The translations under genes and the position numbers were made by a program. Source: Aeromonas eucrenophila (GTDB lineage Bacteria > Pseudomonadota > Gammaproteobacteria > Enterobacterales > Aeromonadaceae). Taken from it: a DNA stretch of 64,000 nucleotides. The notes below the pieces were generated by a model that saw only the letters and a list, made by a program, of their open reading frames with translations, searched no databases and had not been told where the DNA came from. Every line of letters begins with the position of its first letter. The first letter of the stretch is position 1. The stretch is from the NCBI RefSeq assembly GCF_000819865.1, contig NZ_CDDF01000008.1, positions 1-64,000 on the forward strand. Direction: 5' to 3'. Shown here in pieces: positions 1-10,119 of this stretch.

Positions 1-3
1 TGT

Positions 4-89
4 GCGAAGGTGGCGGAATTGGTAGACGCGCTAGCTTCAGGTGTTAGTGTCCCACGGATGTGAGGGTTCGAGTCCCTCTCTTCGCACCA
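4..89 (+). tRNA. leuT: tRNA-Leu (anticodon CAG)
   Basis: Class II tRNA with an encoded CCA end. The acceptor arms GCGAAGG and TCTTCGC pair with one G-U, followed by discriminator A and CCA at 87-89. The anticodon stem CTAGC/GTTAG encloses loop TTCAGGT, giving anticodon CAG at 38-40. There is a long variable arm and a GGTTCGAGTCC T-arm. The sequence closely resembles E. coli tRNA-Leu(CAG). Any tRNA upstream in the same operon would lie outside the window. Confidence 0.97.
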
Positions 90-99
90 TCTTTTATGC

Positions 100-131
100 A
101 AAAGGCCCATAACGCGAGTTATGGGCCTTTT
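100..131 (+). terminator. Rho-independent terminator after tRNA-Leu
   Basis: A 14-bp perfect stem (AAAAGGCCCATAAC / GTTATGGGCCTTTT) closes a GCGA tetraloop and ends in a T run, 10 nt after the tRNA CCA end. Confidence 0.9.
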
Positions 132-202
132 GTTGGGCCTTTTGTTTTTGTCGGCGTCATGGCTATGCTCTTGATAACGCTAGGCCACCGTAGGGACGAC
201 CC

Positions 203-469
203 ATGATCCTGGATACCGACATCCACAATTTCTATGAACATCTGGTGCTCAAGGAGATAGAGAAGCAGGGACTGGGGCAGACACTGACCTCTCACCAGCT
301 CGCCGATCTCTGCTGCCTGACCCTGAACCAGCTCCCTTCCCACTACATCCGCCACAACGTCGACATGATCTATTTCACCAGCGATGCCCAGCGCACCGAG
401 ATGGAACAGAAGGTGATCGAGTCACTGCGCCTGGCCCACGACAAGATCCAGGCCGTTCCCTCTCGCTGA
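203..469 (+). CDS. ComFB-family (late competence development) protein
   Basis: An 88-residue cytosolic protein. The N-terminal part (IHNFYEHLVLKEIEKQ) and the later LPSHYIRHNVDMIYF segment match the pattern of ComFB domains, which are small alpha-helical proteins. In cyanobacteria members of this family bind cyclic di-nucleotides; the role in gammaproteobacteria is not established. The start is supported by AGGGA about 8 nt upstream. The gene follows tRNA-Leu and its terminator and is convergent with the small membrane protein gene that ends at 481. ComFB lacks the cysteine-rich metal site seen in some relatives here; two cysteines (CC) occur in the middle. The family call rests on pattern recognition only. 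Confidence 0.7.
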   Translation: MILDTDIHNFYEHLVLKEIEKQGLGQTLTSHQLADLCCLTLNQLPSHYIRHNVDMIYFTSDAQRTEMEQKVIESLRLAHDKIQAVPSR

Positions 470-480
470 CGACGAGCCGC

Positions 481-702
481 TCACGACAGCCAGGTCTGCT
501 GCCAGAGCAAGGCCACCACTCCCGTCATGCCGGCCACGGGCAGCAGGATCAACGCCGGCCTCAGCCTGGGTTCCAGCATGACCCAGGCTGCCAGCAAGAA
601 GCTCAGGCTCCAGACGCCATAAGCTTTCTCCTGACCCCAAACCAACACCGCCAGCAGTCCCGCCAGCAACAGGCACCGCACTATCCAGATCATGATGAAC
701 AT
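481..702 (-). CDS. Small three-helix membrane protein, putatively Fur regulated
   Basis: A 73-residue, strongly hydrophobic protein that I cannot assign to a named family. Three membrane segments are visible: about residues 3-22, 29-44 and 48-66, with Arg/Glu between the second and third (EPRLRP). The gene stands alone, convergent with the ComFB-like gene. Its most telling feature is a perfect 7-1-7 Fur palindrome 16-30 bp upstream of the start codon, which would place transcription under iron control. Small membrane proteins of this size accompany siderophore receptors in some bacteria, but none is encoded nearby. The start ATG has only a weak Shine-Dalgarno (TAGGG). Confidence 0.6.
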   Translation of the reverse strand: MFIMIWIVRCLLLAGLLAVLVWGQEKAYGVWSLSFLLAAWVMLEPRLRPALILLPVAGMTGVVALLWQQTWLS

Positions 703-717
703 CCCTATCGCACATTT

Positions 718-732
718 TGATAATAATTATCA
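718..732 (-). promoter_or_regulatory. Fur box
   Basis: TGATAATAATTATCA is a perfect 15-bp palindrome identical to the 7-1-7 Fur consensus. It sits 16 bp upstream of the minus-strand 73-residue gene and overlaps its likely core promoter. The plus-strand nhaC gene starts more than 260 bp away, so the small gene is the probable target. Confidence 0.82.
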
Positions 733-994
733 TTTGTATTTTAGATCTGTGCAATCGAACTTTTCTATGAGTCTTCCCCCTTCGAGGGGCATCGGCCAAA
801 CACTCAAAAATAAGTTATGAGATCAACTAATCTGTGAGTTTTTCAATCAAATCTGCCTTTTTACCAAATATGTTGGAATTTCCCCCCCTCGGTTTATGGT
901 AGATTGCGGCTCTTTTTGGGTGAGCCCCTCGGGATATGTGTATCCACAGGACGAGAGGGACTGACCTTGGCGAGCAAGAGTTTAGGAAGTATCT
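733..994 (+). promoter_or_regulatory. nhaC 5' leader with structured hairpins
   Basis: A 262-bp gene-free stretch before nhaC. Two hairpins are visible: CCCC-TTCGA-GGGG near 777-789, and a larger element at 925-959 in which CCC+CTCG (925-931) pairs with CGAG+GGG (952-959, one bulged A) around an inner hairpin GGATA-TGTG-TATCC (932-945). The element ends about 35 nt before the start codon. I could not match it to a riboswitch consensus I know. It may be an ion-sensing leader or simply a stable untranslated region. Confidence 0.4.
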
Positions 995-2404
995 ATGCAA
1001 AACCAACACAACCACATCCGACTACCGGGCATGTCGCAGGTGCTTGCCTGCCTGGCCATTTTCCTGGCCTTGGCCTTCTCCTTCACCAGCGTGCTCGACC
1101 TGCCCATCCAGCTGGCACTGTTCATCGCCTGGTTCGTCATCATGGGGCTCGGCATCCGGCTCGGCCATGACTACAAGTCCCTGGAGCAGGCCGCCGTCGA
1201 TGGCGTCACCAAGGGGATGGGGGCCATCCTGATACTGATCTCCGTCGGCGCCCTGGTCGGCACCTGGATAGCGGGGGGCATAGTTCCCAGCATCATCTAC
1301 TTCGGCCTCAAGGTGATACACCCCTCCATCTTCCTGCTGGCGACCCTGGTCATCTGCTCCCTCACCTCGCTGGCGACAGGCACCTCCTGGGGCTCCGCCG
1401 CCACCGCCGGCATCGCCATGATGGGCATAGGCCACAGCCTGGGGGTACCCGCGCCCCTGGTAGCGGGGGCCGTGCTCTCCGGCGTCTACTTCGGTGACAA
1501 GCTCTCCCCGCTCTCCGATTCCGTGGTGCTGGCCTCCACCATGTCCAACGTCGACGTGGTGGAGCACATCAAGGGCATGCTACCCATCAGCCTGTTCTCC
1601 TACGTCATCACCGCTGTTCTGTTCACCCTGGCCGGCATGCAATATTCCGGCAATGTCAGCCTGGAGCAGGTCAATCTGGTGATGGAGGCCCTCGACAAGC
1701 AGTTCAACATCACCCCCCTGGCCATAGTCCCCGTGGTGCTGGTGCTGGGCCTGCTGGCCAATCGCAAGCCCGCCTTCCCGGTGATCAGCTTCGGCGCCCT
1801 GCTGGGCCTCGTCTGGGCCGTCGCCTTCCAGGGCATGGATCCGGTCAAGGCGATGCACTCTGCCTACAGCCCCTTCCCCATCGTCTCCGGGGTCGACTTC
1901 ATCGACAATATCCTGGGGCGCGGCGGCATGGAGTCCATGCTGGGGTCGGTGGCCGTCATCATCTTCGGCCTGGGGTTTGGCGGTTTGCTGGAGAAGGTCG
2001 GCATCCTGGCCGTCATCGCCAGCGCCTTCGAGAAGCGCATCAACAGCGTCGGCAGCCTGACCAGCCACACCATAGGCACCGCCTTCCTGGCCAACGTGTT
2101 CGGGTCGGCCATGTATGTGTCGCTGATCCTGACCCCCAAGATCATGGCCAAGAACTACGACCGGCTGGGGCTGGCACGCAAGAACCTCTCCCGCAATGCC
2201 GAATTCGGCGGCACCCTCACCTGCGGCATGGTGCCCTGGAGCGACAACGGCCTCTTCATGGCCGGGGTGCTGGGGGTCGCGACCCTGGATTACCTGCCCT
2301 ACATGTGGCTCAGCTTCATCTGCATCATAGTGACCATCACCCTCGCCTACCTGGGCAAGGCGGTCAACCGGCTCCCCGTCATCGAGGCGGCCAGCTCCCG
2401 CTAA
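995..2404 (+). CDS. nhaC: NhaC-family Na+/H+ antiporter
   Basis: A 469-residue polytopic inner-membrane protein with about 11-12 hydrophobic segments, typical length for NhaC. The conserved TGTSWGSAATAGIAMMGIG stretch (near residue 128) and the GVYFGDKLSPLSDSV motif are hallmarks of the family. Members exchange Na+ for H+; some gammaproteobacterial relatives are thought to carry amino acids such as lysine or exchange malate/lactate, so the substrate is uncertain. The start ATG follows TAGGAAG at good spacing. It is a single-gene unit with its own structured leader and a strong terminator. Confidence 0.85.
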   Translation: MQNQHNHIRLPGMSQVLACLAIFLALAFSFTSVLDLPIQLALFIAWFVIMGLGIRLGHDYKSLEQAAVDGVTKGMGAILILISVGALVGTWIAGGIVPSIIYFGLKVIHPSIFLLATLVICSLTSLATGTSWGSAATAGIAMMGIGHSLGVPAPLVAGAVLSGVYFGDKLSPLSDSVVLASTMSNVDVVEHIKGMLPISLFSYVITAVLFTLAGMQYSGNVSLEQVNLVMEALDKQFNITPLAIVPVVLVLGLLANRKPAFPVISFGALLGLVWAVAFQGMDPVKAMHSAYSPFPIVSGVDFIDNILGRGGMESMLGSVAVIIFGLGFGGLLEKVGILAVIASAFEKRINSVGSLTSHTIGTAFLANVFGSAMYVSLILTPKIMAKNYDRLGLARKNLSRNAEFGGTLTCGMVPWSDNGLFMAGVLGVATLDYLPYMWLSFICIIVTITLAYLGKAVNRLPVIEAASSR

Positions 2405-2423
2405 GTATTCAAAAACAATGACA

Positions 2424-2447
2424 AAGGCGCCTGCGGGCGCCTTTCGT
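2424..2447 (+). terminator. Terminator after nhaC
   Basis: AAAGGCGCC-TG-CGGGCGCCTTT hairpin (9-bp arms) directly downstream of the nhaC stop, followed by a short T-rich stretch. Confidence 0.8.
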
Positions 2448-2500
2448 TTGGGCCCTGTTCACGGTTAAGCTGATTGCTCACCCAGTGGCAGGATGCCCAG

Positions 2501-3424
2501 ATGAATTTTACCTTTCGCCAGATCCGCTATTTCGTCGCCGTGGCCGACAGCTTCTCGGTCAGCCGCGCCGCCGCCGAGCTGCACATCTCCCAGTCGGCGG
2601 TCACCAGCGCCATCCGCGAGCTGGAGACCGAGCTCGGCGCCGCCCTGTTCGAACGCAATCCGCGCGGCGTCAGCCTCACCGCCCAGGGCCACCAGTTTCT
2701 GCTGCACGCCCGTCGCATCCTCGGCGCCATGACGGAGGCCGGGCAGTCCCTCAAGGCGGTGGCGCAGCAGGATCAGGGCCAGCTCACCCTGGGGGTGACC
2801 ACCCTGGTCGCCGGTTACTACCTGTCGGAGGCGATCGGGCGTTTTCGTCGCGCCTTCCCGGCGGTGCGCATCGAGGTGAAGGAGGACGAACAGCCCTATC
2901 TCGAACACCAGATCGTCAACGGCGAGGTGGACGTGGGGATCCTGATGACCAACCGCACCATTCGCCAGGAGGCGTTCGATACCGAGCTGCTGACCCGCTC
3001 GCCGCTGCGACTCTGGCTCGCCGCCAACCACCCCCTCTGCGCCGAATCCACCCTCTCCCTCAAGGCGCTCGGCGACGAGCCCATGATCTCCCTCACCGCC
3101 GATCAACTGGATCAGATCATCGGCTCCGGCCTGCGCCGTTACGGGATCTCGCCCCGCACAGTGCTGCGCACCGCCTCGGTGGAGGCGGTGCGCAGCCTAG
3201 TGGCCAGCCAGCTCGGCGTCGCCCTGCTGCCGGACTTTGCCTATCGCCCCTGGTCCCTGGAGCAGGAGCGGGTCGAGGCGCGCCCCATCAAGGAGCCCAT
3301 CCCCGCCATCGACATCGGCCTGGTGTGGCGCCGGGGTTCCCGACTGGATTGGACCGCCCGCGAGTTCATCGACATAGTGCGGGATCAGAGTCGGCTGCGG
3401 GCCCGTCAGCAGGCCAACCGCTAA
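2501..3424 (+). CDS. LysR-family transcriptional regulator
   Basis: A 307-residue LTTR. The N-terminal winged helix-turn-helix is visible at residues 3-60 (FRQIRYFVAVADSFSVSRAA, then SQSAVTSAIRELE). The rest is the periplasmic-binding-protein-like effector domain. An in-frame TTG lies further upstream, but the ATG at 2501 is preferred because GGCAGGA precedes it and the LTTR domain starts at once. The gene lies immediately upstream of, and in the same direction as, the ydcSTUV-patD genes, and a T-N11-A palindrome lies between them. Control of that operon is therefore likely, although LTTR genes more often point away from their targets. Confidence 0.88.
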   Translation: MNFTFRQIRYFVAVADSFSVSRAAAELHISQSAVTSAIRELETELGAALFERNPRGVSLTAQGHQFLLHARRILGAMTEAGQSLKAVAQQDQGQLTLGVTTLVAGYYLSEAIGRFRRAFPAVRIEVKEDEQPYLEHQIVNGEVDVGILMTNRTIRQEAFDTELLTRSPLRLWLAANHPLCAESTLSLKALGDEPMISLTADQLDQIIGSGLRRYGISPRTVLRTASVEAVRSLVASQLGVALLPDFAYRPWSLEQERVEARPIKEPIPAIDIGLVWRRGSRLDWTAREFIDIVRDQSRLRARQQANR

Positions 3425-3558
3425 CGATCCGATGAGCCTGGCGAGCTTGTCCCACGAAAATACAGATTCATATGCACTCGATATCGATTTAACAGATACC
3501 AAAGCCATTAAAAATTGAAATTTTCATTACTACCCGCGTCTTCTACGCTCATGGCTGG

Positions 3559-3573
3559 TTAACAGGATGTTAA
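3559..3573 (+). promoter_or_regulatory. Putative LysR-type operator upstream of ydcS
   Basis: TTAACAGGATGTTAA is a perfect inverted repeat (TTAACA/TGTTAA) containing a T-N11-A core. It lies about 50 bp upstream of the ydcS start. An AT-rich promoter-like stretch with AAAATT-GA-AATTTT precedes it at about 3508-3525. Confidence 0.5.
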
Positions 3574-3621
3574 TTGCCATCGCGACATCGCCATGGCACA
3601 AGATCATGCAAGGAGCGCAAG

Positions 3622-4767
3622 ATGAAACTGACCCCCCTGACCCTGGCCCTGATCCCCGCCCTGCTGGCAGGCCAGACCCAGGCCGCCCCGACCGAACTCG
3701 GCAAGGGTGAAGGCCAGCTCAACATAGTGGCCTGGGCCGGCTATGTGGAGCGTGGCGAGACCGACAAGAACTACGACTGGGTGACCGGCTTCGAGAAGGA
3801 GACCGGCTGCAAGGTCAGCGTCAAGACGGCGGCCACCTCGGACGAGATGGTGGCCCTGATGAACGAGGGGGGCTTCGATCTGGTGACCGCCTCCGGTGAC
3901 GCCAGCCTGCGCCTCATCGCGGGGGGCAAGGTACAGCCACTCAACCTGGCGCTGATCCCGAGCTATGGCAAGATAGATCCCCGCCTGCAGAATGCCCCCT
4001 GGCACACCGTGGATAACAAGCACTACGGCGTACCCTATCAGTGGGGCGGCAACATCCTTATGTACAACACCAAGGTATTCCCCAAGGCCCCCGACTCCTG
4101 GAGCGTGGTGTTCGAGGAGCAGAAGCTGCCTGATGGCAAGTCCAACAAGGGACGGGTGCAGGCGTTCGACGGTCCCATCCACATCGCCGATGCCGCCCTC
4201 TACCTGATGACCCACCAGCCGGCGCTGGGCATCAAGGATCCTTACGAGCTGAACGAGGATCAGTACAAGGCCTCCCTCGACCTGCTGCGCAAGCAGCGCC
4301 AGCTGGTGGGCCGTTACTGGCACGACGCCTTCGTCCAGATCGATGACTTCAAGAACGAGGGGGTGGTCGCCTCCGGCTCCTGGCCTTTCCAGGCCAACAC
4401 CCTGATCGCCGACAAACAGCCCATCGCCACCACAGTGCCCAAGGAAGGGGTCACCGGCTGGGCCGACACCAGCATGGTGCACAGCGAGGCCAAGAACCTG
4501 ACCTGTGCCTACAAGTGGCTGGAGCACTCCCTCAACAACAAACTGCAGGGGGACCTTGCCTCCTGGTTTGGCTCAGTGCCCGTGGTGCCCGCCGCCTGTG
4601 AGGGCAACGCCCTGTTGGGACCCGAGGGCTGCAAAACCAACGGCATCGACAACTTCGATCGGGTTCACTTCTGGCGCACGCCGGTTTCCCAGTGCAAGAG
4701 CCAGGGCACCTGCGTGCCCTACTATCGCTGGGTGTCGGATTACATCGCCATCCTGGGTGGACGCTGA
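3622..4767 (+). CDS. ydcS: Polyamine/spermidine-putrescine-type ABC transporter, substrate-binding protein
   Basis: A 381-residue periplasmic binding protein, the same length as E. coli YdcS. The signal peptide covers about residues 1-21 (MKLTPLTLALIPALL... ending QTQA). The mature part has a bacterial solute-binding fold (LNIVAWAGYVERG, PYQWGGNILMYNTK). The start at 3622 is preferred over an upstream in-frame start because of AAGGAG at 3610-3615 and because it gives a clean signal peptide. It opens a tight transporter operon. YdcS relatives bind polyamine-like ligands, and the dehydrogenase at the operon end supports an amine substrate. E. coli YdcS is also reported to act as a polyhydroxybutyrate synthase, which I cannot judge from sequence. 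Confidence 0.88.
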   Translation: MKLTPLTLALIPALLAGQTQAAPTELGKGEGQLNIVAWAGYVERGETDKNYDWVTGFEKETGCKVSVKTAATSDEMVALMNEGGFDLVTASGDASLRLIAGGKVQPLNLALIPSYGKIDPRLQNAPWHTVDNKHYGVPYQWGGNILMYNTKVFPKAPDSWSVVFEEQKLPDGKSNKGRVQAFDGPIHIADAALYLMTHQPALGIKDPYELNEDQYKASLDLLRKQRQLVGRYWHDAFVQIDDFKNEGVVASGSWPFQANTLIADKQPIATTVPKEGVTGWADTSMVHSEAKNLTCAYKWLEHSLNNKLQGDLASWFGSVPVVPAACEGNALLGPEGCKTNGIDNFDRVHFWRTPVSQCKSQGTCVPYYRWVSDYIAILGGR

Positions 4768-4850
4768 TCCCCTTCAGGAAAACCGCGCCTGACACAGCTC
4801 TCTTGCGGGCCGGGTGGAGACCCGGCCCTGTTCGATGACAAGGACGTACC

Positions 4851-5860
<1,010 letters not shown>

Positions 5861-5864
<4 letters not shown>

Positions 5865-6829
5865 GCCTCCCCCACAGTGCGAGCCTTGCCATGAGCCACA
5901 CCTACGTTAGCCCGAGATCCAGTCCGCTGCGACGCCTCTCCACCCTGCTCTATGGCCGACCCGGCCTGCTGCTGGGAATACTGCTCGGCCCACCGCTGAT
6001 CTGGCTCGGCGTCATCTACGTGGGTTCCCTGCTGATGCTGCTCTCCAACGCCTTCTTCGGGCTGGACGAGTTCAGCGGCCAGGTGCGCCACGAGCTGGGA
6101 CTGCAGAACTTCGTCGCCCTGCTGCGGGCGGAGAACCTCGACGTCATCGGCCGCACCGTCAGCATGTCGCTGCTGGTGACCCTGGCCTGTGCCCTGCTCG
6201 GCTTCCCCATCGCCTACTACATGGCGCGCTACACCAGCGGCAAGACCCGGGCCCTGTTCTACGTGGGCATCATGCTGCCGCTCTGGTCCAGCTACCTGGT
6301 GCGGGTCTACGCCTGGAAACTGATCTTGGCCAAGGAGGGGGTCATCAGCTGGCTGGCGGACAGCTTGGGGCTGGACTGGCTGCTGGATGGCATCCTCTCC
6401 CTGCCGGTGATAGGCGGCCCTTCCCTGTCGTTCTCGCGGCTCGGCACCTTCATCGTGTTCGTCTACGTCTGGCTGCCCTTCATGATCCTGCCGATCCAGG
6501 CGGCGGTAGAGCGGATCCCGCGCTCCCTTATCGAGGCCAGCAGCGATCTCGGTGCCACTCCGGCCCAGACCTTCCGCACTCTGATCCTGCCGCTGGCACT
6601 GCCGGGGGTAGTAGCGGGCTCCATCTTCACCTTTTCTCTGACCCTTGGGGACTACATCATCCCCGGCATCATAGGCAACTCGACCATGTACATAGGCCAG
6701 GTGGTCTACATGCAGCAGGGCACGGCGGGCAACCTGCCATTCGCCGCCGCCTTCTCGCTGGTGCCGATCCTGATCATCGCCGTCTACCTCACCATCGCCA
6801 AGCGCTTAGGAGCCTTCGATGCGCTCTAA
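5861..6829 (+). CDS. ydcU: ABC transporter permease (YdcU-type)
   Basis: A 322-residue inner-membrane permease with about six membrane segments. The EAA loop is [26 protein letters not shown] near residues 225-250 and contacts the ATPase. The reading frame is open far upstream, but the ATG at 5861 overlaps the ydcT stop in the usual ATGA arrangement. A second in-frame ATG at 5891 would give 312 residues, closer to E. coli YdcU (313), so the exact start is open. Confidence 0.9.
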
Positions 6830-7652
6830 TCCCTCTATCAATCAGGACCATGGCCAGCGACCATCCGGCCTGCTCAAGTACGCCGCCATCGGCGGACTGC
6901 TGTTCCTGCATATCCCGATCCTGTTTATATTCCTCTACGCCTTCACCAGCGAGAGCAAGAGCTACCAGTTTCCGCCCCCCGGTCTGACTCTGAAGTGGTT
7001 CGAAGTGACGCTAAACAGACCCGATGTGTGGCGCGCCATCCAGCTGTCGCTGGAGGTGGCGGGGCTGGCTACCCTGGCCGCCATGGTGCTCGGCACCCTG
7101 GCCGCAGGCGCCATTGCCCGTAGCCGCTTCTTCGGCCAGGAGGTGGTGTCTCTGTTGCTAGTGCTACCCATCGCCCTGCCCGGCATCGTCACCGGCATAG
7201 CGCTGCGATCCGCCTACGGCCTGCTGGAGATCCCGTTCAGCTTCTGGACCATCGTCATCGGTCACGCCACCTTCTGCGTGGTGGTGGTCTACAACAACGC
7301 CCTGGCGCGCTTTCGCCGCACCAATCAGTCGCTCATCGAGGCCTCCATGGATCTCGGTGCCGACGGCTTCCAGACCCTGCGCTACGTGATCCTGCCCAAC
7401 CTCGCCACCGCCCTGCTGGCGGGAGGCATGCTGGCCTTCGCCCTGAGCTTCGACGAGGTGATAGTCACCACCTTCACCGCGGGCCAGCAGACCACGCTGC
7501 CCATCTGGATGTATCAGGAGCTGATCCGCCCCCGGGACAGACCCGTCACCAACGTGGTGGCCCTCATCATAGTGGCCTTCACCACTATCCCCATTCTGCT
7601 TGCCTACTACCTCACCCGCGACAGCCAGGATGTCGCTGGCAGTGGCAAATAA
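6819..7652 (+). CDS. ydcV: ABC transporter permease (YdcV-type)
   Basis: A 277-residue inner-membrane permease, second half of the channel with YdcU. Six membrane segments are visible, and the EAA loop is [22 protein letters not shown]. The start overlaps the 3' end of ydcU by 11 bp and is preceded by TTAGGAG. The family is the PotC-like permeases of polyamine importers. Only 28 bp separate it from patD. Confidence 0.92.
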   Translation: MRSNPSINQDHGQRPSGLLKYAAIGGLLFLHIPILFIFLYAFTSESKSYQFPPPGLTLKWFEVTLNRPDVWRAIQLSLEVAGLATLAAMVLGTLAAGAIARSRFFGQEVVSLLLVLPIALPGIVTGIALRSAYGLLEIPFSFWTIVIGHATFCVVVVYNNALARFRRTNQSLIEASMDLGADGFQTLRYVILPNLATALLAGGMLAFALSFDEVIVTTFTAGQQTTLPIWMYQELIRPRDRPVTNVVALIIVAFTTIPILLAYYLTRDSQDVAGSGK

Positions 7653-7680
7653 CGACTCAACGCCCGTGCAAGGATGCAAC

Positions 7681-9111
7681 ATGAAGCTATCTACCCAACT
7701 CTTGATCGACGGCCAATTTGTTACCGGAGACGGCCCGGCCGAGCCCATCCTCAACCCGGCCACCGGCGAGCTGCTCACCTCTGTGCCAGAGGCTTCCTTC
7801 GAGCAGGTTAACCGGGCGGTGAACGGCGCCCAGCGCGCCTTCACCCAGTGGAGTCGCACCACCCCGGCCCAACGCAGCAATCTGTTGTTGCGCCTCGCCG
7901 ATGTCATAGAGCGCCATGCCGAGGAGTTCGCGGCCCTCGAATCCCTCAACTGCGGCAAGCCCTATCTGGCGGTGCTGAACGACGAGTTGCCAGCCGTAGT
8001 GGACTGCTTCCGCTTCTTCGCCGGTGCGGCCCGCTGCCTGCAAGGGCCGCTGGCGGGGGAGTATATAGAGGGGCATACCAGCATGATCCGCCGGGACCCC
8101 ATCGGCGTGGTGGGCAGCATAGCGCCCTGGAACTACCCACTGATGATGGCGGCCTGGAAGATGGCGCCTGTGCTCGCCGCCGGCAATACTGTGGTACTCA
8201 AGCCCTCCGAGCAGACCCCGCTCACCGCCCTGCGCCTGGCGGAGCTCGCCAGCGAACTCTTCCCCCGCGGCGTCATCAACATCGTCTGCGGCCGTGGCGA
8301 GAGCGTGGGGGCACCGCTGGTGGAGCATCCGCTGGTGCGCATGGTGTCCCTGACCGGCGATATCGCCACCGGCCAGAAGATACTGCAGAGCGCCGCCCGC
8401 ACCATGAAGCGCACTCACCTTGAGCTGGGGGGCAAGGCGCCGGTCATCATCTTCGACGACGCGGATCTGGAGGCCGTGGTGGCGGGCATTCGCACCTTCG
8501 GTTTCTACAACGCCGGTCAGGACTGCACCGCCGCCTGCCGCATCTATGCCCAGGGCAAGATCTACGACAAGTTTGTCGCCGCCATGACGGAGGCCGTGGC
8601 CTCCATCAAGGTCGGTAGCCAGCGCGAGGAAGGAGTGGAGATGGGACCGCTCATCTCGGACAGACAGCGCAACAGAGTCGCCAGCTTCGTGGAGCGGGCC
8701 CAGAGCAGCGGTCACGTGGAGGTGACGGCGGGGGGCAAGATCCGCCCAGGTAACGGCTTCTTCTTCGAGCCGACCCTGATCGTCGGTGCTCGCCAGGAGG
8801 ATGAAATAGTGCGGCGCGAGGTGTTCGGCCCCGTGGTGTCGGTGACCCGTTTCAATGATGCAGAGCAGGTGGTGCAGTGGGCCAACGACTCGGACTACGG
8901 CCTCGCGTCCTCGGTCTGGACCAAGGATCTCGGCCTCGCCAGCAAGGTGGCCAGCCACCTGCAATACGGCTGCACCTGGATCAACACCCACTTCATGCTC
9001 TGCTCGGAGATGCCCCACGGCGGCATGAAAATGTCCGGCTACGGCAAGGATCTCTCCCTCTACGCGCTGGAGGACTACACTGTGCCGCGCCACATCATGG
9101 TCAAGCTCTGA
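7681..9111 (+). CDS. patD: Gamma-aminobutyraldehyde / betaine-aldehyde type dehydrogenase
   Basis: A 476-residue NAD(P)+-dependent aldehyde dehydrogenase, almost the length of E. coli PatD/YdcW (474). The catalytic cysteine lies in GQDCTAACR (about residue 282), and the general-base glutamate in HLELGGKAP (about residue 248). The cofactor-loop motif is [22 protein letters not shown]. In E. coli PatD oxidises 4-aminobutanal from putrescine to GABA. Placement at the end of a ydcSTUV operon supports the same role: import of a polyamine, then oxidation of its aldehyde. The start at 7681 follows CAAGGATG; an upstream in-frame start overlapping ydcV was rejected. Confidence 0.9.
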   Translation: MKLSTQLLIDGQFVTGDGPAEPILNPATGELLTSVPEASFEQVNRAVNGAQRAFTQWSRTTPAQRSNLLLRLADVIERHAEEFAALESLNCGKPYLAVLNDELPAVVDCFRFFAGAARCLQGPLAGEYIEGHTSMIRRDPIGVVGSIAPWNYPLMMAAWKMAPVLAAGNTVVLKPSEQTPLTALRLAELASELFPRGVINIVCGRGESVGAPLVEHPLVRMVSLTGDIATGQKILQSAARTMKRTHLELGGKAPVIIFDDADLEAVVAGIRTFGFYNAGQDCTAACRIYAQGKIYDKFVAAMTEAVASIKVGSQREEGVEMGPLISDRQRNRVASFVERAQSSGHVEVTAGGKIRPGNGFFFEPTLIVGARQEDEIVRREVFGPVVSVTRFNDAEQVVQWANDSDYGLASSVWTKDLGLASKVASHLQYGCTWINTHFMLCSEMPHGGMKMSGYGKDLSLYALEDYTVPRHIMVKL

Positions 9112-9115
9112 AAAC

Positions 9116-9145
9116 AACAAGGCTGGCCCTCGGGCCAGCCTTGTT
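9116..9145 (+). terminator. Terminator after patD (bidirectional)
   Basis: A 13-bp perfect stem AACAAGGCTGGCC / GGCCAGCCTTGTT with a short loop. It lies between the convergent patD and ctaB genes and could serve both. Confidence 0.88.
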
Positions 9146-9213
9146 GCATCGGCGATTTACTCTAATTTCCTCTGAATGCCTTCATCCCGCCCCCTCACAC
9201 CAGACGCCTTTGT

Positions 9214-10119
9214 TTATGACCATCGCCATAACCAGTGGTGATCCAGGATCAGCAACCCAAACAGCAGCATCAGGTGATAGATGGAGAAGCGAAAGGTACG
9301 CATCGCCTGAGCGGGCCGGTCAGAAACCTTCAACAACCAGCCATGCCAGCAGAACCAGAGATTCAGCACCAGGCTGCCGACCAGATAGATGAGACCAGAC
9401 ATGCCGATCAGGTAGGGCAGCAGGCAGATCAGGGTCAGCATCAGCAGATAGAACAGGATGGCTGTCTTGGTAAACTCGATGCCGTGGGTGACGGGCAGCA
9501 TGGGGATCTTGGCGCCGGCATACTCATCGCGTCTGTGGATCGCCAACGACCAGAAATGCGGGGGCGTCCAGGCGAAGATGATCATCACCAGCAGCCAGGG
9601 CTCGGCCGAGAGCTGCCCCGTGATAGAGGTCCAACCAAGCAGCGGTGGCATGGCCCCCGCCAGCCCGCCGATGACGATGTTTTGGGGGGTGGCCCGCTTC
9701 AGCAACAGGGTATAGACGACCGCATAGCCAAACAGGCTGGCCAAGGTCAACCAGGCGGTCAGGGGATTCACGCCCCAGTAGAGCAGGGCAAACCCCGACA
9801 ACGCCAGCCAGAGTGCGAAACACATCGCCGCTCTGGTGGTGATCCGTCCCCTGGCGACCGGTCGCCAGCGCGTTCTGCGCATCAGGGTATCAATATCGCG
9901 ATCCAGAATATGGTTCATGGCCGCCGCAGCGGCGGCCAGCAAGCCTATGCCCACCAGCCCCAGCACCATGTTATCCAGTGAGGCGATCGTCGGCTCGGCC
10001 AGCAACATGCCAACCCAGGCCGTCAGCAACAGCAAAGCCACCACCCTGGGCTTGGTCAGCTGGTAATAATCCCGCAGCAGGAGGGGGTCAAACAGCTGTG
10101 ACAGCGGCTTGTCGTTCAT
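9214..10119 (-). CDS. ctaB: Protoheme IX farnesyltransferase (heme O synthase)
   Basis: A 301-residue UbiA-superfamily membrane prenyltransferase that converts heme B to heme O. The prenyl-diphosphate motif is NHILDRDIDTLMRRTRWRPVA, and the second conserved motif is RRDEYAGAKIPMLPVTHG. About nine membrane helices are visible. It overlaps ctaA by 4 bp at the end of the oxidase assembly operon, so heme O passes directly to the neighbouring heme A synthase. This orthologue is also named cyoE. Confidence 0.93.
   Translation of the reverse strand: MNDKPLSQLFDPLLLRDYYQLTKPRVVALLLLTAWVGMLLAEPTIASLDNMVLGLVGIGLLAAAAAAMNHILDRDIDTLMRRTRWRPVARGRITTRAAMCFALWLALSGFALLYWGVNPLTAWLTLASLFGYAVVYTLLLKRATPQNIVIGGLAGAMPPLLGWTSITGQLSAEPWLLVMIIFAWTPPHFWSLAIHRRDEYAGAKIPMLPVTHGIEFTKTAILFYLLMLTLICLLPYLIGMSGLIYLVGSLVLNLWFCWHGWLLKVSDRPAQAMRTFRFSIYHLMLLFGLLILDHHWLWRWS

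Noticed and set aside
422..799. Long minus-strand open frame of 125 codons over the small membrane protein gene
   Set aside because: Low-complexity composition without a ribosome site; it runs through the Fur box and overlaps the better supported 73-residue frame.
733..994. Lysine riboswitch before nhaC
   Set aside because: Some relatives of this transporter carry one, but the conserved lysine-riboswitch core was not found in this leader.
9235..9981. Plus-strand open frame of 248 codons antisense to ctaB
   Set aside because: Rich in Gln/His/Asp as expected from the reverse of membrane-protein codons; ctaB on the other strand is clearly real.
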